A stretch of 64,000 bases of DNA, taken from Helianthus annuus. Its lineage: Eukaryota; Streptophyta; Magnoliopsida; Asterales; Asteraceae. Every line of letters starts with the position of its first letter. The first letter of the stretch is position 1. The translations under genes and the position numbers were made by a program. Below, in pieces: positions 10,319-19,909 of this stretch. The notes under the pieces are model-generated. The model had not been told where the DNA came from. It saw only the letters and a program-made list of their open reading frames with translations, and made no database searches. Location of the stretch: the NCBI RefSeq assembly GCF_002127325.2, contig NC_035437.2:163159408-163223407 (forward strand), in the 5' to 3' direction.

Positions 10319-11578
10319 ATGGAAAACGCTAATAATGAACCTGTTAATGAGGTCAATCAATCCGAGCAACAATCAGGGGATCAATATATGACTAGGCAGG
10401 ATATAGAAAATATCGTTGCTCAAGGGATAGCTAACACTATTCCAACAATAATTGCTCAAGGTATAGCCAACGCTATTCCAGCAATCGTCGCTGCTGTTAA
10501 AAATCCAATAGAACCACAACAAATTGTTCCTAGCAAACGTATTTCTGAAGATAACTTCAGTAATAGCGTAAATGGGGGCGATGATCATGTTAATCATGAT
10601 GAGGAACCACAACAAGCTCCGCTCCCTAAGAAAAGGAAAGCTGCAACGCCTGGTTGCACTTACAAGGAGTTCCTTGCCTGTAAACCTGTAGAGTTCGCAG
10701 GCAATGAAGGGGCAACTGCGGCACTGCGTTGGTTAGAGAAAACCGAGGCAGTGATCAGAATAAGTAAATGTGTTGAGGAAGATAAGGTTATGTACGCTTC
10801 GCACCTTTTCAAGGAAGAAGCATTAGAATGGTGGAATACAGTGTTACAAGCTAAAGGAAGTGACGTAGCCTATGCCATGAGTTGGAGAGAATTTAAGCAA
10901 ATAATAGAAAGAAAATTCTGTCCCGAATATGAGAAAGAGCAAATGACAAATAAGTTTTTAAGTCACCGAATGATAGATGTAGATTGTCGAGGGTATACTT
11001 CAAAATTCTTTGAGTATGCCAGAATTGTACCTACTCTGGCTTCGCCAGAACCGGTACTTATCTCTCGCTATATCTGGGGTTTGATTAGCGAAATTCGTGA
11101 CATTGTCAAAGCTGCGAGACCCCGCACAATTGACGATGCGGTAGAATTAGCTAACACTCTAACTGACGGATTGGTACGCACTCGGGAAGAAAATAGGAGG
11201 AAGGATTTAGCCCAGAAAATTTCTCAAGAATTTCATATGGGTAATAGTAGCAATTTCAGAAAAAGAGAAACCGGGCGATTTTCCACTATCCCATTTTGCA
11301 ATACCTGCAAGGGAAAGCATTTTGGAAAATGCAGAGGATGCTGCAATTACTGCAAAATTCCAGGACATCGAGAAGAGGATTGCAGGAAAAAGAAGGCAAT
11401 AACCTGCTACAATTGTGGAGAAACCGGACATTTCAGAACAAACTGCCCGAAATTAGGCAACCCAGCAAACGAAAAGACGAAACCTGCAGAAGGGACTACC
11501 AAGAAAAACGCAAGAGCTTTTCAATTAACTACTCAGGAAGCTGAACTAATTCCTGACATCATAGTTGGTACGTTTTAG
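10319..11578 (+). CDS. Gag of element C (Ty3/gypsy), intact, with two CCHC zinc knuckles
   Basis: A 419-residue capsid/nucleocapsid protein that would package element RNA in cytoplasmic particles. The N-terminal part has a duplicated hydrophobic motif (IVAQGIANTIPTIIAQGIAN). The retrotransposon-gag body covers roughly residues 110-260, with CTYKEFLACKPVEFAG, EEALEWWNTV and SRYIWGL. A Cys/His-rich tail follows with knuckles CNYCKIPGHREEDC and CYNCGETGHFRTNC. The start at 10319 (MENANNEPVN) is the first in-frame ATG and suits the family. The frame ends at a TAG (11576-11578) just where relatives continue into protease (motif GTF), so Gag here is made alone. No internal lesion is present, in sharp contrast to the downstream pol. 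Confidence 0.88.
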   Translation: MENANNEPVNEVNQSEQQSGDQYMTRQDIENIVAQGIANTIPTIIAQGIANAIPAIVAAVKNPIEPQQIVPSKRISEDNFSNSVNGGDDHVNHDEEPQQAPLPKKRKAATPGCTYKEFLACKPVEFAGNEGATAALRWLEKTEAVIRISKCVEEDKVMYASHLFKEEALEWWNTVLQAKGSDVAYAMSWREFKQIIERKFCPEYEKEQMTNKFLSHRMIDVDCRGYTSKFFEYARIVPTLASPEPVLISRYIWGLISEIRDIVKAARPRTIDDAVELANTLTDGLVRTREENRRKDLAQKISQEFHMGNSSNFRKRETGRFSTIPFCNTCKGKHFGKCRGCCNYCKIPGHREEDCRKKKAITCYNCGETGHFRTNCPKLGNPANEKTKPAEGTTKKNARAFQLTTQEAELIPDIIVGTF

Positions 11579-13800
11579 TTCACAAACGTTTATGCAAGTA
11601 TTATTTAACTCTGGTGCAAACCAAAGTTTTATAAATACTTCATTCTGCCAAGTCCTTAATTTACCCTTAACCAACCTTAGGCAGATTTTTACAGTTGAAA
11701 CGGCAGATGGAAACTCCGTTAGACTAAATAAGATTTTGCGAGAAGCAAAGATAAAATTAGGACATAAATTTTCTGCAAAAACTTGTTACTAATAAATTTA
11801 GACGGGTTCAATGTTGTATTAGGAATAGATTGGTTAATAGCCAACCATGCTTGAATTCTCTATGATAAAAAGTTCCATAGAAATCCATACATCCGCAAGA
11901 GAATTAGTAATAATAACCGGGGATAAAACCACAAAAGTCACTAAAATTTATATCAGTAATGAAGCTGGCAAGTTCCTCAAGGAAACAAGGAATAGTATAT
12001 ATGGTATCGATAGTTGTTGATACCAAAGATAAGAAAATAGAAGACATTCCGATTATAACAGAATATCCTGACATTTTCCCCCAAGACCTACCAGGATTAT
12101 CACCTAATAGAGGAGTAGAATTTAGAATTTATCTAAATCTAGGAACTATACCGATAGCTACGACACTATATCAGTTAGCACCTACTGAAATGCTAGAATT
12201 AAAGAAACAATTAGATAAGTTACTAAGTAAAGGATTTATACGACTAAGTTCCTCCCCGTAGGGATGCTCCAGTATTGTTTATAAAGAAGATGGACGAATC
12301 AATGAGAATGTATCGATTATAGGGAATTAAACAAAGTTACAATTAGGAATCGATACCCATTACCCAGGACTGATGATCTATTTGATCAACTTTAGGAAGC
12401 TAGGTATTTTTCTACGATAGATTTGCATTCTGGATATCATCAATGGAAGATACCAGAAGAAAAAGACATACCTAAAACTGCTCTCAGGATTAGGTATAAG
12501 CAATACGAGTTTACAGTCATGCCCATCGGATTAATGTACCCAGCAACATTTATGGACATGATAAATAGAACGTGTAAACCGTATCTGGATGAATTTGTAA
12601 TTGTTTTCATCAACAATGTACTTATTTACTCCAAAAGTCGGGAGGACTATTGTAAGAAATTACATGCACTCTTAAACCTTGTTAAGAAAAGAAAAGTTGC
12701 ATGCCAAATTCTCAAAATATGAATTCTGGCTTCAAGAAGTGCAAGTCTTAGGACACATAGTGAATCATAAAGGTATTCACGTAGATCCCTCCAAAATTTA
12801 ATCATCAAATGGAAGGCCCCGCAACCAGCAGCAGAAATTAGGAGTTATTCAGGGTTAGCTGGATATTATAGGTGTTTTATTAAAGATAGCCGTACCTTTA
12901 ACTAAGCTAACATGTAAAACAGTTAAGTAGGAATTTAGACAACAAGAAGCCTTTAGGATTCTAAAGCAAAGATTAACCAATACTCCAATCTTAGAAGGAA
13001 CCGAAGATTTTGAAGTATATTGTGATGCTTCAAAATTAGGATTTGGATGTGTGCTAATGCAACGCAAGAAGGTAATTGCGGATGCTTCTAGGCAATTGAA
13101 AAAGCATAAGGAAAACTATACGACTCATGACTTAGAATTAGGAGCAGTAATACTTGCCCTTAAGATTTGGAGACATTATCTGTAGAGAAGTAAATTTACA
13201 GTCTATACAGATCATAAAAACTTAAGTACATAGTGGGCAAAAATAATTGAACATGAGACAAGGAAAATAGATAGAAACTCTAAGTGATTACGACTGTGAT
13301 ATTTAATATCACCAGGGAAAGGTAAATGTAATACAGATGCCTTAAGTCGTAAATATCACGAAAAGTAAAAGCAAATTTGTGCCCTTAGATTAAATCTACA
13401 GTTACAACAATTAAAGAGTATTCAAACAACAGCAATCAAGGATGATGCTGAAGGAATGAAAGGACGAACAAAAGAATTGGAACCAGGAAGCAATGGGAAC
13501 CCGACTAAATCTAAATACAGCTTATCAGCACCAACCGAACGGACAAGGGGAAAAGAACCTTAAAGGACATGCTTAGAGCATGTATAATAAATTTTGGTGA
13601 AAAATAGGACGATCATTTGCCTTTAATCAAATTCTCCTATAACAGTAGAGCATCAAAACAGCCCCGTTCAAAGCACTGTACGGACGCAAGTACAGAACTT
13701 CAGTTATTAGACAGAAAATAAGAAAAAGCCAACTATCAGGTCCTGAGATTGGGCAAGAAACCACAGACAAAATATTCTCATAAATCTCGAGGACGAGATT
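11579..13800 (+). pseudogene. Pol of element C: decayed protease, reverse transcriptase, RNase H and deleted integrase
   Basis: Recognisable pieces appear in order but in shifting frames with many stops. Protease is seen as LFNSGANQSF near 11605, where the catalytic Asp is Asn. Reverse transcriptase spans about 11960-12760, with YQLAPTEMLELKKQLDKLL and the active site FVIVFINNVLIYSK in which both catalytic Asp are Asn. RNase H spans about 12930-13190, with [18 protein letters not shown] and [12 protein letters not shown], then a TAG. Integrase survives only as scraps: GTRLNLNTAYQHQPNGQ near 13496, FKALYGRKYRTS near 13661 and LSGPEIGQETTDKIF near 13727. Its zinc-binding half and C-terminal domain are gone. 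About 1 kb is missing compared with element G. It could not support transposition. Confidence 0.9.
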
Positions 13801-13819
13801 TTTATTAAGGTAGGGAGGA

Positions 13820-15246
13820 TATAACAACTCTCACTAAAATCAACACTTAGGATAGCAATTAACCAATAAGAAAACATTAATTGAGACACCCAAGTAATTC
13901 TGCATTTACCCTAAAATTTTCTAGACAATCGGAATCAGGATCAGGGCCCCTAAAACTCAAGGGGGGTAAACCCTAGTTGGACGATTATCTAAAATAATCG
14001 TTGTAGAAAGCTGATTGGTTAATTTAGTTGATTCAGCATAGCTAGTCCCAACCGTGGCCGACCTATGATAAATAGGTGTCCCTTACGGACCGTAAGGGAT
14101 ATGGCTTACGGTCCGTAAGCCTGTCCCAAAAATTAGTATAAATAGCAGACATTGGCAATCGGTTTATGCTGCTCAAACGACGTTCAAAGTCGAATTACAC
14201 ACGGAGTTATACTCTGTATACTCTTAAAACACACACGGACCACGAAGTGCTGCCGCAATCAGGGTAATAACTCGATCGCTATTACGATTCAACATCCGAT
14301 CGATTATAACTATCCAACGATTGTCTGAGTGCTGCTCAAATTGAGCTTCTACTTTGATTATTCGTCGTGATTTCGACTTGAATATCTGAGTGCTGTTCGA
14401 ATTCGGACTATGCTCTGTTATTCGTTGTGAATCCGATTGAATTATTAAGTAATTACACTTGTTAATCATTGTGAGTGTTTGATCTCGTGAATTGACGTAA
14501 CTGCTGGATTAAGTTACTAACCTATTGTGTGTGCATTATTATCAAATTAGGTTTAATCAAGGCTAATCAGTAGGCTTATACTTTGCCCGTTAAATCTGCA
14601 AAGTGAGTCATTCTCTTTTTCTCAAACTGTTTTACAAATACCTCAAATTATTTCCAAAATGTTATAATTACAGGGATTAAGTCGTGGTTATCTTAACCGC
14701 TGGCTAGTGGGGTATTGTGCACATTACTAATTTCTCACGGTTAGGCAATAAGCCCTAACAGGGGTTAGGCTAATAAGACCTAACAGTGATAAAACGTCAC
14801 TAATTGGGTGACTGGACCCAATAGTGGTATGACCATCGTCACACGGGTGGCAAGGCCAGATATTAATTAAGATACTGCCATAGTTTTCGCTCTTATGCTG
14901 TAATTTATAACTATGTGTCACTTTATCAAAATGAATGATTCACTCAGTATTTCCCCGCTGACAAAACCTTTTTACAACATGTTTCAGGTGACCTACTATG
15001 AATTAAGTACACGTGCTACGGAGCACTATCAAGCTTGAAGTAGTGGCTCAAATAAATAAACATGTTTGTAAAATAATGAAATTATGATATTTACAGGGTT
15101 TATCCTGAAATGTAAGTAAATAATACTCGGGCAAATCTTCAAGTTTAAAACGATCCTGTTAAAACTTCCGCTGTAAACATGAATACCACGGGTTTTCTGT
15201 CCCGCGGCTCCTGGACCGGGTCAAACCAGGTACGGGGGCCGTGACA
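13820..15246 (+). repeat. 3' LTR of element C (1,427 bp)
   Basis: Near-identical partner of 7750-9175, with about twelve substitutions and one 1-bp indel by eye. It follows the purine tract GGTAGGGAGGA (13809-13819) and is followed by the target duplication TTAAG. It repeats the twin palindromes (14080-14098, 14103-14121) and TATA box (14137-14144). Confidence 0.95.
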
Positions 15247-15251
15247 TTAAG

Positions 15252-15456
15252 GCCCTTTAAGATTATACAATTATAATCCTCTTAATAATAATCGAATTAA
15301 TATTAAGTCCCTCGGGTTTAAACTATTATTATTTCACAAATAATAATCTACCTACTCGTGAACATATATGATTCGTGTACCAACGTGTAACTCTTCGGAT
15401 CGTACCGAGTTAGTTACGTTGACTTTAATTAAGTTCGGACATACATATATCCAACA
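15252..15456 (-). repeat. 5' LTR of element B, outer part
   Basis: Continuation of the LTR at 7326-7749 after removal of element C. The end at 15456 is placed at ATCCAACA, which pairs with TGTTGG at 7326 as the short terminal inverted repeat usual in copia LTRs. No second LTR copy is available in the window to confirm it. The adjacent CAAGG (15457-15461) would be the target duplication. Confidence 0.6.
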
Positions 15457-15566
15457 CAAGGAATGTATATGAGAATTTAGTGTAAAAAATGCATATGTGA
15501 GGATACGAACTTGCGTGGTCAAAAAGCTGCACCAGGGATCAGAACAAAGATGCTGGCTGAAGTTGA

Positions 15567-15689
15567 AGGAAAAAGGAGGATGAGATACATGTTCGTTTCG
15601 ACGCAAGAACTCTGGCTGAACTTCTTTTTGATGAAAATAACATTCTTTCTGGCCCTCCAAATAGCCCTGCAAGTAAGGAGCATAACTAA
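15567..15689 (+). pseudogene. Possible captured gene tail (unidentified protein C-terminus)
   Basis: In one frame this short segment reads like the end of a real protein: RKKEDEIHVRFDARTLAELL, then FDENNILSGPPNSPASKEHN, then TAA. An AT-rich 3'-UTR-like stretch follows. Stops occur directly upstream in the same frame (TGA at 15558-15560 and 15564-15566), so any upstream exon is missing or shifted. It lies immediately 5' of a Helitron-like terminus (15809-15837). Helitrons often carry host gene fragments, which makes capture a reasonable reading. I do not recognise the protein family. Chance coding is possible for 40 codons. Confidence 0.3.
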
Positions 15690-15808
15690 ATGCACCAATC
15701 TGTATAGTTCAGTTTTACTTTGTATTTTTATAGAACCCATTTGTATAGTTCGGTTTTACTTTGTAAATTAAACATTGCTATGGTTGTGAGAAATTAACCC
15801 GACTCTCT

Positions 15809-15837
15809 CGCGCAACGCGCGTTGGGAATAATCCTAG
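15809..15837 (+). mobile_element. Helitron-like 3' terminus (hairpin plus CTAG)
   Basis: The perfect hairpin CGCGC-AAC-GCGCG (15809-15821) is followed after 12 bases by CTAG (15834-15837) and then T. This matches the 3' end signature of Helitrons (GC-rich hairpin, short spacer, CTRR, insertion before T). The body would extend leftward and is interrupted by element B. The 5' TC end is not identified and may be beyond the window. Confidence 0.5.
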
Positions 15838-16418
15838 TTTACTAATGCCAAAGACGTGTGATTTATTTCCTATTTTTATTTTTATTTTCTAACGTTCTAT
15901 TTCTCACCCTTTTATAATATTGAATTACATATTAAGCCTTTTAGTTTTATTTAAAGGCTATTATTAAACACATTAATGTAATTAAGTTTGTGGATACGGA
16001 ACTCAAATTCCAAATAGCTACTTAATTCCTTGGATTTAATAGTAAAAAGAATCGTACGGGAACAATATGGTATACGTTCAATCACATAAACAATTTATTA
16101 TCTTCACAGTGTATGTAGTAAAACCGATCACATTAACTAACCATCTTATGGAAGCTAGACACGCAAAGACAAGGCTAAGACCTACTACCGAAGATCCAAC
16201 TAAAATATCATTTTAGGTAGTCAACCTGCAGGTTTTGAGGAGGGAGACTGAGCGTATGAGTGCAACATAGTCACCCAAGTCAAGCAATGTGTTTTGTCCA
16301 TACTAGTTATATTAATTCATAATTTATTTTTATTCTTCTATTATACTTTTTTTTTGTTTGTATTTAATGATATAAAAACCTCCCTCACGGAACTTGAGGG
16401 ACAGATTGTGAATGCTCT
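15838..16418. other. AT-rich sequence without recognised features
   Basis: I see no ORF, terminal repeat or RNA gene in this stretch. It may be unique backbone or an old, unrecognisable insertion. Confidence 0.5.
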
Positions 16419-16426
16419 TATAGATT

Positions 16427-16964
16427 TAGGGCTGTAAACGAGCCGAGTCGAGCCGAGCTAGACCCAGCTCGAGCTCGGCTCGAGCTCAAATTTCAAATCG
16501 AGTTGAGATTTGAGGCTCGAGCTCGACTCGATTAGAATTCGAGCTAGCTCGGCTTGGCTCGATCTAGCTCGAACTAACAAAGAACCGCAAAATTTGCTAC
16601 TTAAAAAGCTCTTAAAAATGAATTTCTTCACAGACTAAGGACCATAATTGCCATTTAATTTAACTATATGACTAAATATGCAAGTATAGATAGTTAATTT
16701 ACTTTGTACATTGTTTTTACCTTCTTTTATAGAGGAGATACTCCCTTAGTTTTTGTTTTCTAAGCGATGTGGGATAAATAATGAAGGATGTAAACCTTAT
16801 CGAGCCAGTTCACGAGCTCACGAGCCGAGCCAGGCCAAGCTCGAGCTCGGCTCGTTTACAAACCGAGCCGAGCTGGCTCGTTTACAACAGAGCCAATTTC
16901 GAGCCGAGCTTTCTTCGAACTTTTTTCGAGCAAGCTGCGAGCTACTACTTTTTGAACACCCCTA
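16427..16964. mobile_element. Non-autonomous hAT-type element (538 bp) with 8-bp target duplication
   Basis: The left end TAGGGCTGTAAACGAGCC and the inverted right end TAGGGGTGTTCAAAAAG form imperfect terminal repeats. Both are flanked by the perfect 8-bp duplication TATAGATT (16419-16426 and 16965-16972), diagnostic of hAT insertions. Both subterminal regions are packed with GAGCTCG and CGAGCC motifs in both orientations, the kind of short repeats bound by hAT transposases. No transposase is encoded. The overlapping short ORFs at 16753-16995 simply translate the repeats. Confidence 0.85.
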
Positions 16965-16972
16965 TATAGATT

Positions 16973-17108
16973 GGAGTGTCAACCTTGGTCGATGAAAAAT
17001 GATTTTTAACTAGACCTTATCACATGGACTATCCATGAATTAACTCTATAGAATAATGAAAATCATTTTAGTAAAAATGTTATAATAAACCCTAACTAAT
17101 AATGTTAA
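16973..17108. other. Short AT-rich spacer
   Basis: Nothing recognisable. It is contiguous with 15838-16418 once the hAT element is removed. Confidence 0.4.
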
Positions 17109-17351
17109 CTAGTGGGATTTCCTCGCGCTATGCGGCGTGATTTCGATCGGTATCAGTTTGTTTCGTTACGATATTGACACTCGCTATAGCAACCAATGAG
17201 AAAACCCAAAAAATTAAGTTGTGATATGCCCAAAAGATCACATATTTTACATCGATCGAATGTTTGGTTATCAGTACGAATGTTCGGTTAGAATCGTAAC
17301 GGTACCGTCACTCGTATAGCTTACAATACCAAAATATAGTTCATTTCAAAT
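17109..17351 (-). mobile_element. Possible second Helitron-like end, minus strand
   Basis: Read on the minus strand, a GC-rich patch CGCCGCATAGCGCG (17123-17136) is followed by about ten bases and CTAG (17109-17112). This resembles a decayed Helitron 3' end in opposite orientation to that at 15837. The stem is weak (only CGC/GCG around TAT). The body to 17351 has no ORF. Low confidence. Confidence 0.3.
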
Positions 17352-17356
17352 ACAAC

Positions 17357-18143
17357 TGTTGGGATTGAACCCTAACAGAGGAACAGATAATGTAAAGCCA
17401 AAACCGGATCCCATCAGTGGACTCCTAATAAGCAGCAGTTTACTCTAATCTCTCCCCTTGACAGTGGTTATCTAACAGCTGATAAATGTTAAGTGCTGCT
17501 CAACTACAACAACTGATAAACCAAACTCTGATGATTACCTAACAACTGCTGAAGACAAACTCTGTTGCTCTATCTACTGCTGTTTCCTAAGTGCTGCTGA
17601 AGATTCAAGCACTGCCCTCTCAAAGACTGATCACCTTTGAAGAAAGCACTGAAGACTCAACATCTGTGCTAAGGCTACAATAGTGGAACGTGAAGCAGTA
17701 GTTTTCCTTATGTTTTGTATGTTAGTGAATATCAGATGTTACATAACAGTAGTTTGTATAGGACAGTATTTGTAGTTTGTTAGGTCGTTAGATGTCACTA
17801 TCATGGTGACGTCAGCTGAAGTATATCAGTAGTTTGGTTTGCCTATAAGTATGACAGTACTCTGTACTGTTACACTTGATCGTTTTGAGTGAGTTCTTCT
17901 CCTCAATTCATCCTTTCATCTTGTGCAACCAACTCTGGTGTATCAGGCTAAGGGGGAGTTTAGATTGTAAGCTTTTACTGTAATCATTTGCTTTGTATTT
18001 CAATCATTTGACTCAATGAAAAGCAATTGTTTATCAATCTATACTTTCCTTTGTTTGTATTTACTTTGTTTGCAACTCATTTCCGCTGCACTTATTAGTT
18101 TTATGCAAACAAACACGAATCATGACAGCCTCAGATCCCAACA
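17357..18143 (+). repeat. 5' LTR of element D (787 bp)
   Basis: Runs from TGTTGGGATTGAACCC to CAGATCCCAACA and is followed by the primer-binding site. It is nearly identical to 31401-32187. It includes an internal purine motif AAGGGGGAGT similar to the purine tract. Confidence 0.95.
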
Positions 18144-18146
18144 ATT

Positions 18147-18158
18147 GGTATCAGAGCC
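18147..18158 (+). other. Primer-binding site of element D (initiator tRNA-Met)
   Basis: TGGTATCAGAGC lies three bases after the LTR end, as in elements B, C, E, G and I. Confidence 0.92.
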
Positions 18159-19425
18159 TGGACAGTCAAATTCGATCTTACAATCAATTTGACATAACAG
18201 TTCAGCTCAAAAGTTATTGATACTAAAGGGTTGGTTGTATCCAGTTGAAAAACAGAGTAACGAGTGAATCATGGTCAAAATGGTTATTCAAAAACTCTGT
18301 AAATCAACCAAGATGTCATATGACACACAAATCTCACACAACAAGTGTTTTCATGCATATGTCACTCATAGTTTTCAGATCTGTAAAATATCTGATAAAT
18401 TATGGGATCGTTCGATGCTTTCAAAATTGATTTCAATTGTTGTTTTGATATTTGTGATGTTTTCAATAAACAACTAAAGTATGTACCTCAGTTCAGCAAA
18501 ACTTGTGTTCATCTAAAACACTAGAATACTGCTGAAAAGGAAAAGAGGGAATAAAACTTTGGTCAAAATCTCTCATGTGCTCAAAGGCAAGTTGAGTACC
18601 TTCAAAAGGACCAAATCGACTTTGTCTAAACACATTGAGAAAATAAGGTGTCAAAACAGTCCTAATCATAGGTAATGTGAGATCTGTAATGAAACATGAT
18701 CAAATATGGTCAGATCTCTCAAAACATTGCTTCAAAGTGATTATGGACAAAACATGTTCAAAATATAATCTCCTAGTGAGTATTTCTGAACATGTAAATA
18801 AACAGGGTAAAAAGGGAAAATGAACAAATCTCCAAGTGTAGCTATCTCAAAACTTTTGAAATCAAAAGAAAAGAGCATAAGCAGAAAACACTTTTGAGGT
18901 TAAAGTTAGGTCATCAGTGGTCATCATGCAACTGTGTGCATTTATCAATACAGAAATTGTTCTGGTAACAATAGCATCTCAAGTGATTGTGCTTAAAATG
19001 GATTTACAATCAATTGACAAGAAAATGGCCCAAACAATGGTCAAAATAACTTGAGAATAATATGATCATGAATTTACTGGAAAATTGTCGGATCCTTTTG
19101 ATTTTTTTTTCAAAACTTCCTTTGATTTTTGTTAAGGCGTTTTTTTTCTATAATAAAAACCAGATGTATTTTATTTATTTTAAAATATATTATGATCTTT
19201 TACTCATTTTTTATAGTAAAAGTTCATCTCTGGTCTGGATGTAATTACCTTCTTTTTGTGTGTAATTACTATCCTTAAATTTAATCAAAAGGAAATGGCT
19301 CACATATCGAAATCATATTAAGCTCAAGTTAGGTTTCCACTGATCATAAATTGATTGCAAATTGACTTAGACTACTGAGATACTCATGTTCTAGTTCCAG
19401 TAATTAGATACAAAATGAGCAACTC
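18159..19425 (+). other. Leader of element D, part 1 (no ORF)
   Basis: The first ~70 bases (TGGACAGTCAAATTCGAT onward) match the leader of element I next to its primer-binding site. The rest is AT-rich with no credible coding. Element E interrupts it at 19426. Confidence 0.7.
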
Positions 19426-19909
19426 TGTAGGATCGTTTGGCGACCCGAATGAGTCGATCAGAGGCGTTTTCGTCAATTACAGGTGCGGAATAACAAGTAA
19501 TCAACGTAGGAATAGCATACAATTCACTTTAAACTCTTTTTCTATTGATTTGACACCAAATACAACCAGTTCTCGATCCGGCAGCACTTCGGTACGAGAA
19601 TCAGGATCTGTTACAAATGAAATCGCTCAAGAGGTATATATAGACCTTTGGGACCGTTTATTGGACAGGCCCAATAAGCGGCCTAGAGACACATGAGCGA
19701 TCCACCTAGCTACCACTTGAGCGGCCCAACCATGTTCACTCGAGCGATCCATCTACCTAATGGACTAATGAGCGGCCCAGAACCTAATGAGCGATCCAAC
19801 TATATAAAATCTATACAATCACTCTATTTTTCGTATTTCGTGCCCAGATCTAACTTTCTAAGACTATGACTCGATACAAGACGTAATCAGCAGATGTAGT
19901 GCACCAACA
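19426..19909 (-). repeat. 3' LTR of element E (484 bp)
   Basis: TGTAGGATCG...GCACCAACA on the plus strand. It is the near-identical partner of 26069-26551. It contains repeated GAGCGATCC/GAGCGGCCC motifs, also seen just outside the LTR at 25590-25870. Confidence 0.93.

Larger units (their letters stand above)
7750..15246 (+). mobile_element. Element C: complete Ty3/gypsy insertion with intact gag and dead pol
   Basis: Two LTRs (7750-9175 and 13820-15246) flank an internal region of 4.6 kb. The insertion is bounded by a perfect 5-bp target duplication TTAAG (7745-7749 and 15247-15251) within the LTR of copia element B. Internal order is Met primer-binding site, small ORF (9545-10003), gag (10319-11578), heavily decayed protease/RT/RNase H, a twice-deleted integrase remnant and a purine tract (13809-13819). 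By eye the LTRs differ at about a dozen positions plus one indel, so the insertion is recent compared with the decay of pol. Its LTRs begin TA instead of TG in both copies. Confidence 0.95.
4749..15456 (-). mobile_element. Element B: Ty1/copia retrotransposon, 5' half, split by element C and truncated by element A
   Basis: Minus-strand copia element. From its 5' end it shows an LTR (15456-15252 plus 7749-7326, about 629 bp once element C is removed), an initiator-Met primer-binding site (7324-7312), a long leader, gag (6058-5265) and the protease/pre-integrase part of pol (to 4749). Element A has cut off everything further downstream. The LTR termini form the short inverted repeat TGTTGG/CCAACA. 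The outer end at 15456 is set from that terminal repeat and not from a second LTR copy, so it is less certain than the others. Confidence 0.8.

Noticed and set aside
15511..15771. 86-codon plus-strand ORF near 15.5 kb
   Set aside because: Its frame conflicts with the more protein-like reading at 15567-15689, and it ends in AT-rich, UTR-like sequence; composition suggests chance.
16753..16995. ORFs of 80 and 62 codons near 16.8 kb
   Set aside because: They translate the GAGCC-type subterminal repeats of the hAT element.
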